Shown here piece after piece: positions 47,617 through 56,612 of a stretch of 64,000 bases of DNA. Numbering within the stretch: the stretch's first letter is position 1; each line of letters starts with the position of its first letter. Position numbers and translations under genes: made by a program. Source of the stretch: Vibrio gallaecicus (GTDB lineage Bacteria; Pseudomonadota; Gammaproteobacteria; Enterobacterales; Vibrionaceae); the NCBI RefSeq assembly GCF_024347495.1, contig NZ_AP025491.1, positions 248,001-312,000 of the forward strand, given 5' to 3'. Below the pieces are notes generated by a model. That model worked only from the letters and a program-made list of their open reading frames with translations. It was not told the DNA's origin and made no database searches.

Positions 47617-48594
47617 TTATTTGCTTATGTCTAACTGGCTAGTTGGAGCACTAAGCGACTGTAATTGGATATTTTGTAGTACTGAATCCAGCTCTTGTTG
47701 GCTGGTTACGCCAACGCCTACCTGTGAAACTGCTAGGGCAGATAGGGCAGTTGCAAATTTAATAAGTTCTGTTTTTGGCATCTGTTGCATGTGACCCCAA
47801 CATAGACCAGCGACTAAAGTGTCACCTGCTCCTACCGTGCTTACTACTTGCATGCGCGGTGGTTGAGCGTGTAACCATTCACCTCGGTTAAGCCACATCA
47901 CGCCCTCTGCGCCAAGTGACACCACGATGTTCTCAATACCTTTTTCACTTAATACTTGACCTGCTTGTTGGCATTGGTCACGAGTGGATAATTCAGCATT
48001 GAATAGCTGAGATAGCTCTTCATCGTTTGGTTTGATTAACCAAGGTTGTGCATTAATACCTGCTTTAAGTGCGTCTCGGCTGCTATCAAATAGCACCTTC
48101 TTACCTAAATCGTGTAAGCGCTGAACCCAAGAAGCGCAGAGCTCAGGTGAGATACCTTGTGGTAAGCTGCCTGCAATCACGAAGTAATCGTGCGTTTCAG
48201 CAAGCTCTAACAAGGTTTCTTCAAACGCTTTAATTGCGTCAGCGTTAACAGGAACACCTGGGAAATTGATGTCACTTACTTGGCCTGAATTCTCTACCAA
48301 TTTAACGTTGATTCGAGTTGCGCCGTCGACACGAATAAAGCGGTCGGTTGCGCCCAGCTGTTCGAACAGTTGGCAGAACGCTTCTTCATTGTTACGACCA
48401 AGGAAACCAGTCACGGTCACTTGCGCGCCAAGCTCTGAAAGTACTTTGGCTACGTTTACGCCTTTGCCTGCTGCATGAAGTGAACCCTTGTTCACTAAGC
48501 TAACTGAACCTACGTTTAGCGCATCGATGCTACCAGTCAGATCCAGAGCAGGGTTTAGCGTTACGGTAACGGCTTTGATTTGTTTATCAGACAT
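47617..48594 (-). CDS. fruK: 1-Phosphofructokinase
   Basis: A 325-residue PfkB-family kinase that turns fructose-1-phosphate into fructose-1,6-bisphosphate. PfkB signature 1 region: GKGVNVAKVLSELGAQVTVTGFLG; signature 2: VSTVGAGDTLVAGL with the catalytic Asp. Middle gene of the operon, 9 bp after fruB. Fructose-1-phosphate, its substrate, is also the inducer that lifts Cra/FruR binding. Confidence 0.95.
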   Translation of the reverse strand: MSDKQIKAVTVTLNPALDLTGSIDALNVGSVSLVNKGSLHAAGKGVNVAKVLSELGAQVTVTGFLGRNNEEAFCQLFEQLGATDRFIRVDGATRINVKLVENSGQVSDINFPGVPVNADAIKAFEETLLELAETHDYFVIAGSLPQGISPELCASWVQRLHDLGKKVLFDSSRDALKAGINAQPWLIKPNDEELSQLFNAELSTRDQCQQAGQVLSEKGIENIVVSLGAEGVMWLNRGEWLHAQPPRMQVVSTVGAGDTLVAGLCWGHMQQMPKTELIKFATALSALAVSQVGVGVTSQQELDSVLQNIQLQSLSAPTSQLDISK

Positions 48595-48603
48595 GTCGAT
48601 TCC

Positions 48604-49737
48604 TTAACCTTCACCAAGACCAGATGCGATAGCTTTACCAATCGCTTCTATTGCTTGTGGAGCATCAATACCGTCTGCGATGAATTGAAGCTGGTGGCCG
48701 TGTTTAACACCAAGTGCGATAACTTTCATTAAGCTCTTCGCGTTTACTTCCTTTCCGTCACCATCTAAGTTTGAAACGCGGATAGTTGATTCGAATTTTT
48801 TCGCTTCAGCAACTAACATTGCACCTGGGCGTGCGTGTAGGCCGTGTGCGTTTTTGATTTTGAATACCGCGCAGTTGCCATCCTCTTGAGAAGCTGCAGA
48901 AACTACTTCACCTTTTAGAAGACCAATTACTTGCGCTGCGTCAGCGGTTAACAGTTGTTGCTGCTTACCTTCAAAAACCATTTTGCTTAGGTTTGCCAGA
49001 ATAGATTGATGAGCGCTATTACAAGCGGCGAAGGCGACAAGTGCTTTCACTGGTGTGCCTTCGTATTCACAATCGTTCGCTGTTGAAACATACGATACGC
49101 CAGTACGTGCCACGCCTTTATCGCTGCCTAGTAGCCACAGTCCATTACCAAGGTGTGTAGGCGACTTAGTTACTAGATCCGCTACGAAAGTGTTATCAGT
49201 GCAGCCTGTGTTTTTTAGTAGACCTCCCGCAACAGCAGACATTTGAATCATGTCACTTGCAGGGAACAGTAGTTGAACTAAAGAAGCGTCTAGGTCGGCT
49301 TCAAGCTGAACTTCACCGTTAAGTAGGGCGATGATTTCGTCTTCTGATTTCGCTTGCTTTAGCTTATCTTCAACACCGTCCGCTGCTAGCACTTTAGTAA
49401 GTTGCTTAAGAATACCTAGGTGCTCGTCAGATTTAGCTGCGATACCAATCGCCACGTACACACGGTTACCGTCCGCCCAATCAATGCCTTCTGGAAAATG
49501 GTGAACGACTACGCCTGTCTCTTTTACTAAGCAACGAGTATCCGTCGTCCCGTGAGGAATCGCGATGCCGTTACCTAGGAACGTCGAGTTCTGCTTTTCA
49601 CGGTTCAGCATTCCTTCAACATAGCCTGAATCAACTAAGCCTTTCGCGGTTAGGTCGCCAGCAATGTTCTGGATAGCTTTGAATTTGTCATCGGCCGTTT
49701 GACCAAGAGTGATGTCAGATTTTGATAATTTAAGCAT
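48604..49737 (-). CDS. fruB: Fructose PTS diphosphoryl transfer protein (EIIA-M-HPr, FPr)
   Basis: A 377-residue fusion: EIIA-Fru at 1-145 with active His62 in IPHGTTDTR, a middle domain, and an HPr-like domain at the C-terminus with His301 in GLHARPGAMLV and the later Ser-type regulatory region (AKSLMKVIALG). It passes phosphate from enzyme I to FruA. First gene of fruBKA, divergent from fruR across a 392-bp region with Cra operators. Confidence 0.96.
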   Translation of the reverse strand: MLKLSKSDITLGQTADDKFKAIQNIAGDLTAKGLVDSGYVEGMLNREKQNSTFLGNGIAIPHGTTDTRCLVKETGVVVHHFPEGIDWADGNRVYVAIGIAAKSDEHLGILKQLTKVLAADGVEDKLKQAKSEDEIIALLNGEVQLEADLDASLVQLLFPASDMIQMSAVAGGLLKNTGCTDNTFVADLVTKSPTHLGNGLWLLGSDKGVARTGVSYVSTANDCEYEGTPVKALVAFAACNSAHQSILANLSKMVFEGKQQQLLTADAAQVIGLLKGEVVSAASQEDGNCAVFKIKNAHGLHARPGAMLVAEAKKFESTIRVSNLDGDGKEVNAKSLMKVIALGVKHGHQLQFIADGIDAPQAIEAIGKAIASGLGEG

Positions 49738-49830
49738 GGTGCCTCTTTAGCATATCGCTTGAGAATTTGTGTATCGCTACGATTCAGTCTAGAGCAAGTG
49801 TTAGTGAACTTTACTCGTTTATTTATAATT

Positions 49831-49846
49831 GCTGAATCGGTTCAGC
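49831..49846. promoter_or_regulatory. Cra/FruR operator 1
   Basis: GCTGAATCGGTTCAGC, a near-perfect palindrome matching the Cra consensus (GCTGAAxCGxTTCAGC), 94 bp before the fruB start; the operator best placed to repress fruBKA. Confidence 0.85.
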
Positions 49847-50020
49847 ATTTGATGTAAAAAAATTCAGCAAAGCCGATTTTAGTTTTCAAAACAGTTTTGC
49901 TGCGTGTCGTTTATTCCGTTTGATTCATGAATCATAAAAAGTTAGATCATGAAAATTCGATTAACGACAAATGACGTTCAATTCATTCAAAAGGATGATT
50001 AAAGTCACTTTTCAGATTTT

Positions 50021-50036
50021 GCTGAATCCTTTCAGC
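50021..50036. promoter_or_regulatory. Cra/FruR operator 2
   Basis: GCTGAATCCTTTCAGC, same arms as operator 1, 94 bp before the fruR ATG. Confidence 0.8.
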
Positions 50037-50043
50037 TTTTATA

Positions 50044-50057
50044 CTGAATCGATTCAG
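50044..50057. promoter_or_regulatory. Cra/FruR operator 3
   Basis: CTGAATCGATTCAG, a perfect palindrome centred 22 bp from operator 2. The pair close to fruR suggests autoregulation. Confidence 0.85.
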
Positions 50058-50129
50058 CATATAATTCAACTAATCCGAGGATCAGATCATTGGTTATATG
50101 ATCCTACGCACAAAATACAGGTCACCCAT

Positions 50130-51131
50130 ATGACACTTGATGAAATTGCTAAATTGGCTGGCGTTTCAAAAACCACAGCCAGTTATGTCATCAACGGCAA
50201 AGCGCAGAAATACAGAATTAGTGAAAAGACTCAGCAGAAAGTAATGGCAGTCGTGGAAGAGTATAACTATCGACCAGACCATGCTGCTTCGTCATTGCGT
50301 GCCGGTAATAGCCGTTCATTTGGACTGATTATTCCTGATCTGGAAAACAGCAGTTACGCACGTTTAGCTAAATTGATAGAGCAAAACTCACGTAAAGTGG
50401 GCTATCAAATACTGATTGGCTGTTCAGATGATGATGCAGAAACAGAGCGTAAGGTGGCAGAAGCTTTGGTGAGCCGTCGCATTGATGCTTTGCTTGTTGC
50501 GAGCTCAATGCCAGATGCCAATGAATTTTACTTGAAGCTACAAAATTCAGGAACTCCAGTAATAGCGATTGACCGTCCTCTAGATGATGAGCACTTTGCC
50601 TGCGTGATCAGTGAAGATTTCGAAGCCGCATTTGAACTTACACATTCAATTCTTGATAACAATATCCAAAGCGTGGGCTTGATTGGCGCATTACCCGATT
50701 TGAATATTTCACGCGAACGTCAACTTGGATTTGAAGCGGCAAACAAGGCTCATGCGCAACAAACTGATCTCAAAGAGAACAAGCCAATGGTTGTTGGATA
50801 TGGTGAACACTTTGATCGTGAATCGGGTAGAGAAGTGTTTGAAGAGTGGATTGCAAAAGGCAAGGTGCCCGATGCGATTGTGACCATGTCATACACTTTG
50901 TTAGAGGGGGTGTTAGATGTGATGGTCGAAAAGCCAGAATTGATTAACCAAGTAAAATTAGCAACTTTTGGTGATAACCGTTTATTAGATTTTTTACCAT
51001 TCAAAGTACATTCGCTGCCACAGCAGTTTGAAGTGATTGCAGACAGCGCTTTTGCATTGGCGATTAATGCTTCAGCAAAGCGCTATCAAGCTGGGATTGA
51101 ATTAGTACCGAGAAAAATAACTCGCAGGTAG
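50130..51131 (+). CDS. fruR: Catabolite repressor/activator FruR (Cra)
   Basis: A 333-residue LacI/GalR regulator: DNA-binding domain MTLDEIAKLAGVSKTTASYV with hinge helix RPDHAASSLRAG, and a periplasmic-binding-type effector domain. The start at 50130 is standard for Cra. A longer frame back to 49971 would run through operators 2 and 3 and is rejected. In Vibrio and enterics the protein binds the TGAAxCGxTTCA palindrome and is released by fructose-1-phosphate. Three such palindromes lie between it and fruB. Confidence 0.95.
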   Translation: MTLDEIAKLAGVSKTTASYVINGKAQKYRISEKTQQKVMAVVEEYNYRPDHAASSLRAGNSRSFGLIIPDLENSSYARLAKLIEQNSRKVGYQILIGCSDDDAETERKVAEALVSRRIDALLVASSMPDANEFYLKLQNSGTPVIAIDRPLDDEHFACVISEDFEAAFELTHSILDNNIQSVGLIGALPDLNISRERQLGFEAANKAHAQQTDLKENKPMVVGYGEHFDRESGREVFEEWIAKGKVPDAIVTMSYTLLEGVLDVMVEKPELINQVKLATFGDNRLLDFLPFKVHSLPQQFEVIADSAFALAINASAKRYQAGIELVPRKITRR

Positions 51132-51169
51132 TTCTAACTTAAGTAGTCCCAGCCTAAAGTTGTGATTTT

Positions 51170-51742
51170 TTATTTGAATTGGTAGTCGACACCAACAGTA
51201 AATGCAGAAGCAGTAGAGCTGCTATTCAATAATTGGAAGTTATAGCTGGCATTGAATTTAAAGTTTTTCATTGGTGTTAGCATGTTGACCCCTAGGGACC
51301 CATACGGATATATACCAGTATCTTCAGTTCGGATATAAGCTTGGTTAGCTTGATCCCATGACTTCTCAGTAATGGTTAGGTGAGATGCTCCGCCTTTCGC
51401 ATAGACAGAGAAACGCTTACTTAAATGGTGTTGAAATTTAACTCCAGCTCCAAGTCCCTTATAACTGGTTACTAAGTCGTCACTAGTCGGGTTATTTTCT
51501 GGATCATCCAACGCTCTTGAGTCCGTATAACTTAGATCTAGTGCCATAAATGGTGAAAAGTAGTAGTTATAACCAAATCGGTGATACCAGCCCTGCGATG
51601 TAGATTTACTATTTTTGGTCGAAGACAGACCTATGTCGGTGTAAAGATCATGTTTAGATGATGCAGCATAAAGGTGGGTGCTCGTCATTAGAGTTCCACC
51701 CACAGCAGCAAGTATTAGATATGTTTTTTTTAGTCCGATCAT
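51170..51742 (-). CDS. Outer-membrane beta-barrel protein, OmpA/OmpW-like small porin fold
   Basis: A 190-residue secreted protein. Residues 1-26 are a signal peptide (LILAAVGGTLMTSTHLYAA, cut near AAS). The rest is a chain of alternating amphipathic strands with the end YNFQLL...VGVDYQFK, an outer-membrane C-terminus ending in Phe-Lys. The pattern fits an eight-stranded barrel of the OMP_b-brl type. It is a paralogue of the next gene upstream (same length, same strand order, shared YLSPFMALDLSY-like stretch: here YYFSPFMALDLSYTDSRALD). Confidence 0.8.
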   Translation of the reverse strand: MIGLKKTYLILAAVGGTLMTSTHLYAASSKHDLYTDIGLSSTKNSKSTSQGWYHRFGYNYYFSPFMALDLSYTDSRALDDPENNPTSDDLVTSYKGLGAGVKFQHHLSKRFSVYAKGGASHLTITEKSWDQANQAYIRTEDTGIYPYGSLGVNMLTPMKNFKFNASYNFQLLNSSSTASAFTVGVDYQFK

Positions 51743-51884
51743 TAAAGTTACAGCGCCATAAAGTTATAGTTTCAGCAAAGAAAAAATTATAACATACAGC
51801 GTTCTGTTTTGTTAATAATATTGGGCTAAATAATTTTCTATATTATGTACTCGACTAAGCAGCTTAATTGAGTAAAGGCTAAGA

Positions 51885-52439
51885 TCAGAATGTTAAATAC
51901 GCACCAGCGAATAAAGATGCAGCACTTTCATTGTTTGGTAGCCACTGATAAGACACACCGGCATCTAGTAGAAGAGGAGAGCCCTTTGGAGCGAATTTTA
52001 TTCCGGCACTCGCATAAGGTTCAATGCTGCTTTCTTTAGTTGTTTCAACCGCACTATTAGCAACACTCCAACGCGAGACTTCAGAGTCTATATAGCTTGC
52101 TCCTCCTATACCGTATAGATCAAACCAGCCAATTCCTTGTTCTAACTTCAGCCCTAATCCGTAAGAATTATATTTTGAAGCAAAGCTTGTACTGTTCGCA
52201 GCAACGCTACTGTCTAATGTGGCGGTATGGCGATAATTCAAATCTAAAGCAACAAATGGAGTGAGGTAATGATTATAACCAGCTTGTGCAAAGTAAGCTG
52301 TTTCGGAGTCAGACCCATCTGAAATCATCGTGGCTCCAACATTGGTATAGAAAGAACCAGGTTGAGATTGGGCGATAGCGCTGCCACTTGAGATAATCAA
52401 CGCTGTAGTGAATGCGAATAAACCCAGTGATTTGTTCAT
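51885..52439 (-). CDS. Outer-membrane beta-barrel protein, paralogue of neighbour
   Basis: A 184-residue secreted protein from ATG 52439 (AGGAAGG upstream; six extra codons upstream are not needed). Signal peptide at about 1-24 (ends SGSAIAQ), then amphipathic strands including HYLTPFVALDLNYRHTATLD and a final Phe (AGAYLTF), typical of BamA-recognised barrels. Its matching stretch in the neighbouring gene (FSPFMALDLSY) suggests a tandem duplication that has since diverged strongly. Role unknown; small barrels of this sort often act in adhesion or envelope stability. Confidence 0.8.
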   Translation of the reverse strand: MNKSLGLFAFTTALIISSGSAIAQSQPGSFYTNVGATMISDGSDSETAYFAQAGYNHYLTPFVALDLNYRHTATLDSSVAANSTSFASKYNSYGLGLKLEQGIGWFDLYGIGGASYIDSEVSRWSVANSAVETTKESSIEPYASAGIKFAPKGSPLLLDAGVSYQWLPNNESAASLFAGAYLTF

Positions 52440-52854
52440 GTTTACCTTCCTAGTCATGTAATTTCCCGATTTTTAAGTGGCAAATTAATGCCTTTAATAT
52501 TTATTAAAGCAAAATGTGCTCCAACATATTGAGTTAAAGATAAAATAATTGATCGAAAAAAGTGATTATTTAAAGGTAATGATGATTATTTTTAATAAAA
52601 CCTGGACTGAATCAGTTTAAATTGACTGAGTTTTAACCGGAATTTTAGTGACTTAATGCATGGTTTAAATAATAAATGTACCCGAGTGGGAATTTTAGGT
52701 TAGTAGCTCGTATGTTATTTGCGCAAAGGTTTGCGTCATGGATTCGGTTAAGTAGTTAATTTGCTTGGAAAAGTAATGAATAGAGGCTTTGTAGGGAAGT
52801 GGCTGGTATGCAGCTTTTCCGAATGGTATCACAAATAAAATTTTAATATCAGGC

Positions 52855-52882
52855 TTGTAGATAAGAAATCGCAGCCTATAAT
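52855..52882 (+). promoter_or_regulatory. Putative guaC promoter
   Basis: TTGTAG, 16 bp, TATAAT (52877-52882), a perfect -10 element. Transcription should start near 52889, at the foot of the hairpin that follows. The 415 bp to the left, up to the barrel gene, show no gene. Confidence 0.7.
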
Positions 52883-52886
52883 GCTG

Positions 52887-52921
52887 AAAACCGGAGCGTC
52901 TGCCAACGCTCCGGTTTTTTT
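52887..52921 (+). terminator. Start-proximal intrinsic terminator in guaC leader
   Basis: Perfect 8-bp stem CCGGAGCG / CGCTCCGG (12 bp with flanking A and T), loop TCTGCCAA, then seven T. It lies immediately after the expected transcription start and before guaC, so guaC must be read through it or transcribed from within. Confidence 0.88.
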
Positions 52922-52935
52922 GTGTCCGAAGAAAA

Positions 52936-52961
52936 GTAAATCCGTCTGCCAACGAATTTAC
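52936..52961 (+). other. Second leader hairpin with the same loop
   Basis: GTAAATCCG pairs with CGAATTTAC (one C-A mismatch) around the loop TCTGCCAA at 52945-52952. The loop and two closing pairs equal those of the terminator hairpin (12-nt identity CGTCTGCCAACG at 52897 and 52943), while the rest of the stem differs. A small third dyad CGCATTTGCG follows at 52964. Confidence 0.7.
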
Positions 52962-53008
52962 AACGCATTTGCGAGTGACACATATATTCATGAATCAAGG
53001 AAAACACT

Positions 53009-54052
53009 ATGCGTATCGAACAAGAACTTAAGTTAGGTTTCAAAGATGTATTATTTCGCCCGAAGCGTTCTACTCTTAAAAGCCGTTCCCAAGTAAATTT
53101 AACCCGCGATTTTACATTCAAGCATAGTGGTCGTCAATGGTCAGGTACGCCTGTTATTGCGGCTAATATGGACTCAGTTGCTACTTTTGAAATGGCAGCA
53201 GCTCTCGCTGAACACGGTGTGATGACGGCTATCCATAAGCACTACACAGTAGAGCAATGGGGTGAGTTTGTTAAAACTGCAGATAAAAACACGTTAAACA
53301 ATGTGTTTGTTTCTACGGGTACTTCTGATGCTGATTTTGAAAAAATCAAAGAGATCATGTCATTCAGTGAAGATTTAGTCTTTATCTGTATTGATATTGC
53401 CAATGGTTATTCAGAGCACCTAGTGGACTACGTAGAAAAAGTGCGCGCTGAATTCCCAGATAAAGTTATCTCAGCTGGTAACGTTGTAACTGGCGACATG
53501 GTTGAAGAACTTATCTTAGCGGGCGCTGACATCGTTAAGGTTGGTATTGGCCCTGGCTCTGTGTGTACTACCCGTGTAAAAACAGGCGTTGGTTACCCTC
53601 AACTTTCTGCCATTATTGAGTGTGCAGATGCTGCCCACGGTTTAGGTGGAACAATCATTGGTGACGGTGGCTGTTCATGTGCGGGTGATGTATCTAAAGC
53701 GTTCGGCGGCGGTGCTGACTTCGTAATGCTAGGCGGCATGCTAGCAGGTCACTCTGAGTCTGGTGGTGAAGTTGTAGAGCAAGACGGTAAGCAGTTCATG
53801 AAGTTCTACGGCATGTCTTCACAGTCGGCTATGGACAAGCACTCTGGTGGTGTTGCTAAGTACCGTGCTGCGGAAGGTAAAACTGTTTTACTTCCATACC
53901 GTGGTTCAGTTCACAACACAATTTCTGACATCCTTGGTGGTGTACGTTCAACTTGTACATACGTAGGCGCAGCAAAGCTTAAAGAGCTAACTAAGCGTAC
54001 GACTTTCATCCGTGTACAAGAGCAAGAGAACAACGTATTCGGTAAAGAATAA
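53009..54052 (+). CDS. guaC: GMP reductase
   Basis: A 347-residue enzyme of the IMPDH/GMPR family that reduces GMP to IMP with NADPH, allowing guanine to be reused for adenine nucleotides. Key parts: [20 protein letters not shown] at the start (GMPR-type), VIAANMDSV, the catalytic Cys in [17 protein letters not shown], the [22 protein letters not shown] phosphate-binding stretch, and no CBS insert, which separates it from IMP dehydrogenase. AAGGAAAA lies before the ATG. The leader has the two same-loop hairpins described above, so purine-responsive control of the transcript is plausible. Confidence 0.95.
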   Translation: MRIEQELKLGFKDVLFRPKRSTLKSRSQVNLTRDFTFKHSGRQWSGTPVIAANMDSVATFEMAAALAEHGVMTAIHKHYTVEQWGEFVKTADKNTLNNVFVSTGTSDADFEKIKEIMSFSEDLVFICIDIANGYSEHLVDYVEKVRAEFPDKVISAGNVVTGDMVEELILAGADIVKVGIGPGSVCTTRVKTGVGYPQLSAIIECADAAHGLGGTIIGDGGCSCAGDVSKAFGGGADFVMLGGMLAGHSESGGEVVEQDGKQFMKFYGMSSQSAMDKHSGGVAKYRAAEGKTVLLPYRGSVHNTISDILGGVRSTCTYVGAAKLKELTKRTTFIRVQEQENNVFGKE

Positions 54053-54084
54053 CATTTAAACGATTGTTTGAATTTTTAAGAATT

Positions 54085-54111
54085 GAGCCACTTTATAGTG
54101 GCTCTTTTTTT
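54085..54111 (+). terminator. Terminator after guaC
   Basis: GAGCCACT / AGTGGCTC with a TTAT loop and seven T. Confidence 0.92.
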
Positions 54112-54462
54112 ACCTGAAATTTGGCAAGTGGCAACAAAGTGGCGACAGCCGAGCAAAGAAATTGTGGCGGCAGGTTACAGGTTTGAAAGAGGATTATGGA
54201 TAATTGCTTCAGATAGGTGATCTGGTGCGAAGTGATTCACATCAAATAGAGTCTTAGTACATTCTTCTTGGATTCCAGAATACTACTGCCATTTTAAATA
54301 AAGTCATTTCGTCTGGAAGTAATCAGTTAAGTGATAATTCACGAAACATCTATAAATTCAATTAGTAAGCAAGATCACATTATGTGACAGTGTTTATATG
54401 CTATTTTATTTCAGTTCACTTGCTGTTTGAGCTGTAAATAATAAATATAAAAGGATATTAAT
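54112..54462. other. Intergenic region, no gene seen
   Basis: About 350 bp between the guaC terminator and the TerB-like gene. Short GTGGC repeats occur near 54126-54165; no promoter, RNA or small gene was assigned with confidence. It should hold the promoter of the TerB-like pair. Confidence 0.4.
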
Positions 54463-55107
54463 ATGAGTTTTTGGAAAATGTTAGGTGGTGCTGCTATTGG
54501 TGTGGGCGCAATTGCTGCAGCTCCATTTACAGGAGGAGGCTCATTACTCGGAGCTGCTACATTAGCCGGGTCTTTAGCTGGAGGCGCGACTGTCGCAGCC
54601 GCAGTTGGAGCGGGTGTCGCAGGTGCTGCAGTTGGTGCAAGTATGGATGGTGAAGAGGCTGCTGAAAAACGCGGTGCAGATGAGGCGATAAGAAAAACTG
54701 AGGCAGAATATGATCTTAAGTATCAAAAAATCAGTGCGGCTTTTAAAGATGCAGAAGCTCGACTCAATGATGTCGATGATTACTTTAACCTAATCATAGC
54801 GATGGAAGCTGTTGGGCTTTCATGCGCAGCATGCGATGGTGAAATAGCCGATGAAGAGCGAGCAGAAATTGATGAATTTATTAATGGGATAATGGGCAGT
54901 GCTTTACCTGCGCATATAAAATCGAAGATTGATGGCATAGCAAATAACCCACCCAATATCACTACTGCTTTTGAATATGCTAGTAAAGTTTCTCCAGAGT
55001 CGATGGGTTTATTTGAAGAAATTATTGATGTGGTAATGCATGCTGATAATCATATTCATGAGAATGAGACAGCCTTTTTAGAAGCTTGGAAAAAGCTTGC
55101 AGCGTAA
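54463..55107 (+). CDS. TerB-like protein with N-terminal glycine zipper
   Basis: A 214-residue protein. Residues about 5-65 are a long Gly/Ala-rich hydrophobic region (GGAAIGVGAIAAAPFTGGGS, then a second GAGVAGAAVGAS), a glycine-zipper-like membrane segment. After a charged coiled coil (about 75-105) comes a helical domain that looks like TerB: CDGEIADEERAEIDEF and later MHADNHIHENETAFLEAWK, two acidic loops spaced as in TerB domains that bind metal. TerB domains occur in tellurite resistance, stress and several anti-phage systems. It is followed 14 bp later by a large protein of unknown function, so the two form an operon. Function not known. Confidence 0.7.
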   Translation: MSFWKMLGGAAIGVGAIAAAPFTGGGSLLGAATLAGSLAGGATVAAAVGAGVAGAAVGASMDGEEAAEKRGADEAIRKTEAEYDLKYQKISAAFKDAEARLNDVDDYFNLIIAMEAVGLSCAACDGEIADEERAEIDEFINGIMGSALPAHIKSKIDGIANNPPNITTAFEYASKVSPESMGLFEEIIDVVMHADNHIHENETAFLEAWKKLAA

Positions 55108-55121
55108 TACTAGGAGCTCTT

Positions 55122-56612
55122 ATGACTACTCAATCGGAACGGTATCAGCAAAGAAAGAAAAAACGGAAATTATTTCGAGAAACAGCCCATATAAATGAAG
55201 TTGCCTCTCAAGAAATTGTTCATGAATTATTGCAGCAAAAACCTGATGATAAATTTCTACAGGACACATTTATATCTAGTCCAACATATGATTTAGAAGT
55301 CACCTCTCAAGAGGTGTCTGAATCATTGTCCTTACTAGACCAATCATTTACAAATGATAAATACGATGTTCTTTTTGAATCAAGTAAAGAAGTGTTAATA
55401 GATCAGCTTTTAGCACCATTGAAATTGAGCCGTTCAGATTTAGTAAATGTAGATCGTAGCTTTGAATATAATAGAGCCGATTACACCAAGTCTCCGAAGA
55501 GTGTTGGTGGGGATGGCGTCTCATTTGACACTCAAAAGAATAGAAGCAAATCCGAAGCTACAACAGCTGACGGTCAAATAAAAGATGTGAACACAGGTAT
55601 TTATCATGATGCTGGTGTAATGGACTTTGATCATAACAAGTCATTAAAAAGTGTACATGATGACGGTGGCTTTATGCTGTCTGATGCCAAAAAAGCTGAG
55701 TTTGGTGCGGATTCAGATAATCATAGCTTCACACATCAAAGTATTAACCGTTCTAAAGGGGACAAAGATCATAAAGAGTTTGTGGAAAACTCAAATAATC
55801 AGGATCTTGATAAAAGGCGTACTAATGCAGTTCATGCTCAAGGTGAAAAAGCAGCTGAGAAATATGTGCCTTCTGATCCTGTAGATAAAACAATATGGAT
55901 AGCTAAAGAAGGAGCTAAGGACGGTTTAAAAACTGGATCTCATCAAGGTCTCCAGCAAGCAATGGGTGCTATGCTTTCTAGTTTTATATCTTCAACGTTT
56001 GAAGAGGTAAAAGACATTTTATCTAATGGTTGGAAAAATGGGCAATACAACGATTCGTGGTTGAGTGTCTTAAAAACTAGACTTGGAAGAGTGGTAAAAA
56101 AAGTGCTGGGAGAGTGGAAGAATGTTGCAGCGGCTTTTTCTACAGGGGCAATATCGGGGCTATTTTCTGCTATATCCACAGCTGTTATAAATATGTTCGT
56201 TAGAACTAGTAAGAATGCAGTTAGGTTGATTAGGGAAGGTTTCATGTCTCTAATGAAAGCTATTAAAACATTAGTATTTCCTCCCGAAGGAATGACGATA
56301 AAGCAAGCAGCACATGAAGCTAGTAAAGTTTTTGCCACAGGTTTAGTTGTTACCGGGGGGATTCTGGCAACTGAGACTATAGCGACCTTTATTAATGGAA
56401 TCCCTTTTTCCAATACTATTTCTATGGTGATTGGCGGACTATTATCAGGTTTAGGGTCTCTATTCGTTGTCTACCTATTAGATAAATTAGATCTTTTTGG
56501 AGTGAATGCAGACGAACGTCATGAGTTTATTTTAGGTACTTTAGAACCTAGGATTAACAGCTCTATTGAGAGTAGCGAAGCAATCATTACTAGGTTAGGT
56601 TTAGAATATTAA
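55122..56612 (+). CDS. Large protein with C-terminal membrane helices, partner of TerB-like protein
   Basis: A 496-residue protein from ATG 55122, which follows AGGAG by 8 nt. Residues 1-260 are hydrophilic, charged and partly disordered (basic start RYQQRKKKRKLFRE; Lys/Asp/Ser-rich middle with two similar patches around KSPKSVGGDG and NKSLKSVHDDGG). The C-terminal half is helical with hydrophobic stretches at about 345-365, 405-425 and 435-460 (SMVIGGLLSGLGSLFVVYLL), followed by DKLDLFGVNADERHEFILG. No catalytic motif was found. I do not recognise the family. The pairing with a glycine-zipper TerB-like protein suggests a membrane-associated complex. Confidence 0.7.
   Translation: MTTQSERYQQRKKKRKLFRETAHINEVASQEIVHELLQQKPDDKFLQDTFISSPTYDLEVTSQEVSESLSLLDQSFTNDKYDVLFESSKEVLIDQLLAPLKLSRSDLVNVDRSFEYNRADYTKSPKSVGGDGVSFDTQKNRSKSEATTADGQIKDVNTGIYHDAGVMDFDHNKSLKSVHDDGGFMLSDAKKAEFGADSDNHSFTHQSINRSKGDKDHKEFVENSNNQDLDKRRTNAVHAQGEKAAEKYVPSDPVDKTIWIAKEGAKDGLKTGSHQGLQQAMGAMLSSFISSTFEEVKDILSNGWKNGQYNDSWLSVLKTRLGRVVKKVLGEWKNVAAAFSTGAISGLFSAISTAVINMFVRTSKNAVRLIREGFMSLMKAIKTLVFPPEGMTIKQAAHEASKVFATGLVVTGGILATETIATFINGIPFSNTISMVIGGLLSGLGSLFVVYLLDKLDLFGVNADERHEFILGTLEPRINSSIESSEAIITRLGLEY

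Noticed and set aside
49971..50129. Extended N-terminus of FruR
   Set aside because: It would be translated through two Cra operators and precedes the standard LacI-family start MTLDEIAKLAGVS.
52695..52991. 98-codon leftward frame across the guaC leader
   Set aside because: It runs through the promoter, terminator and twin hairpins, has no ribosome-binding site and no protein-like pattern.
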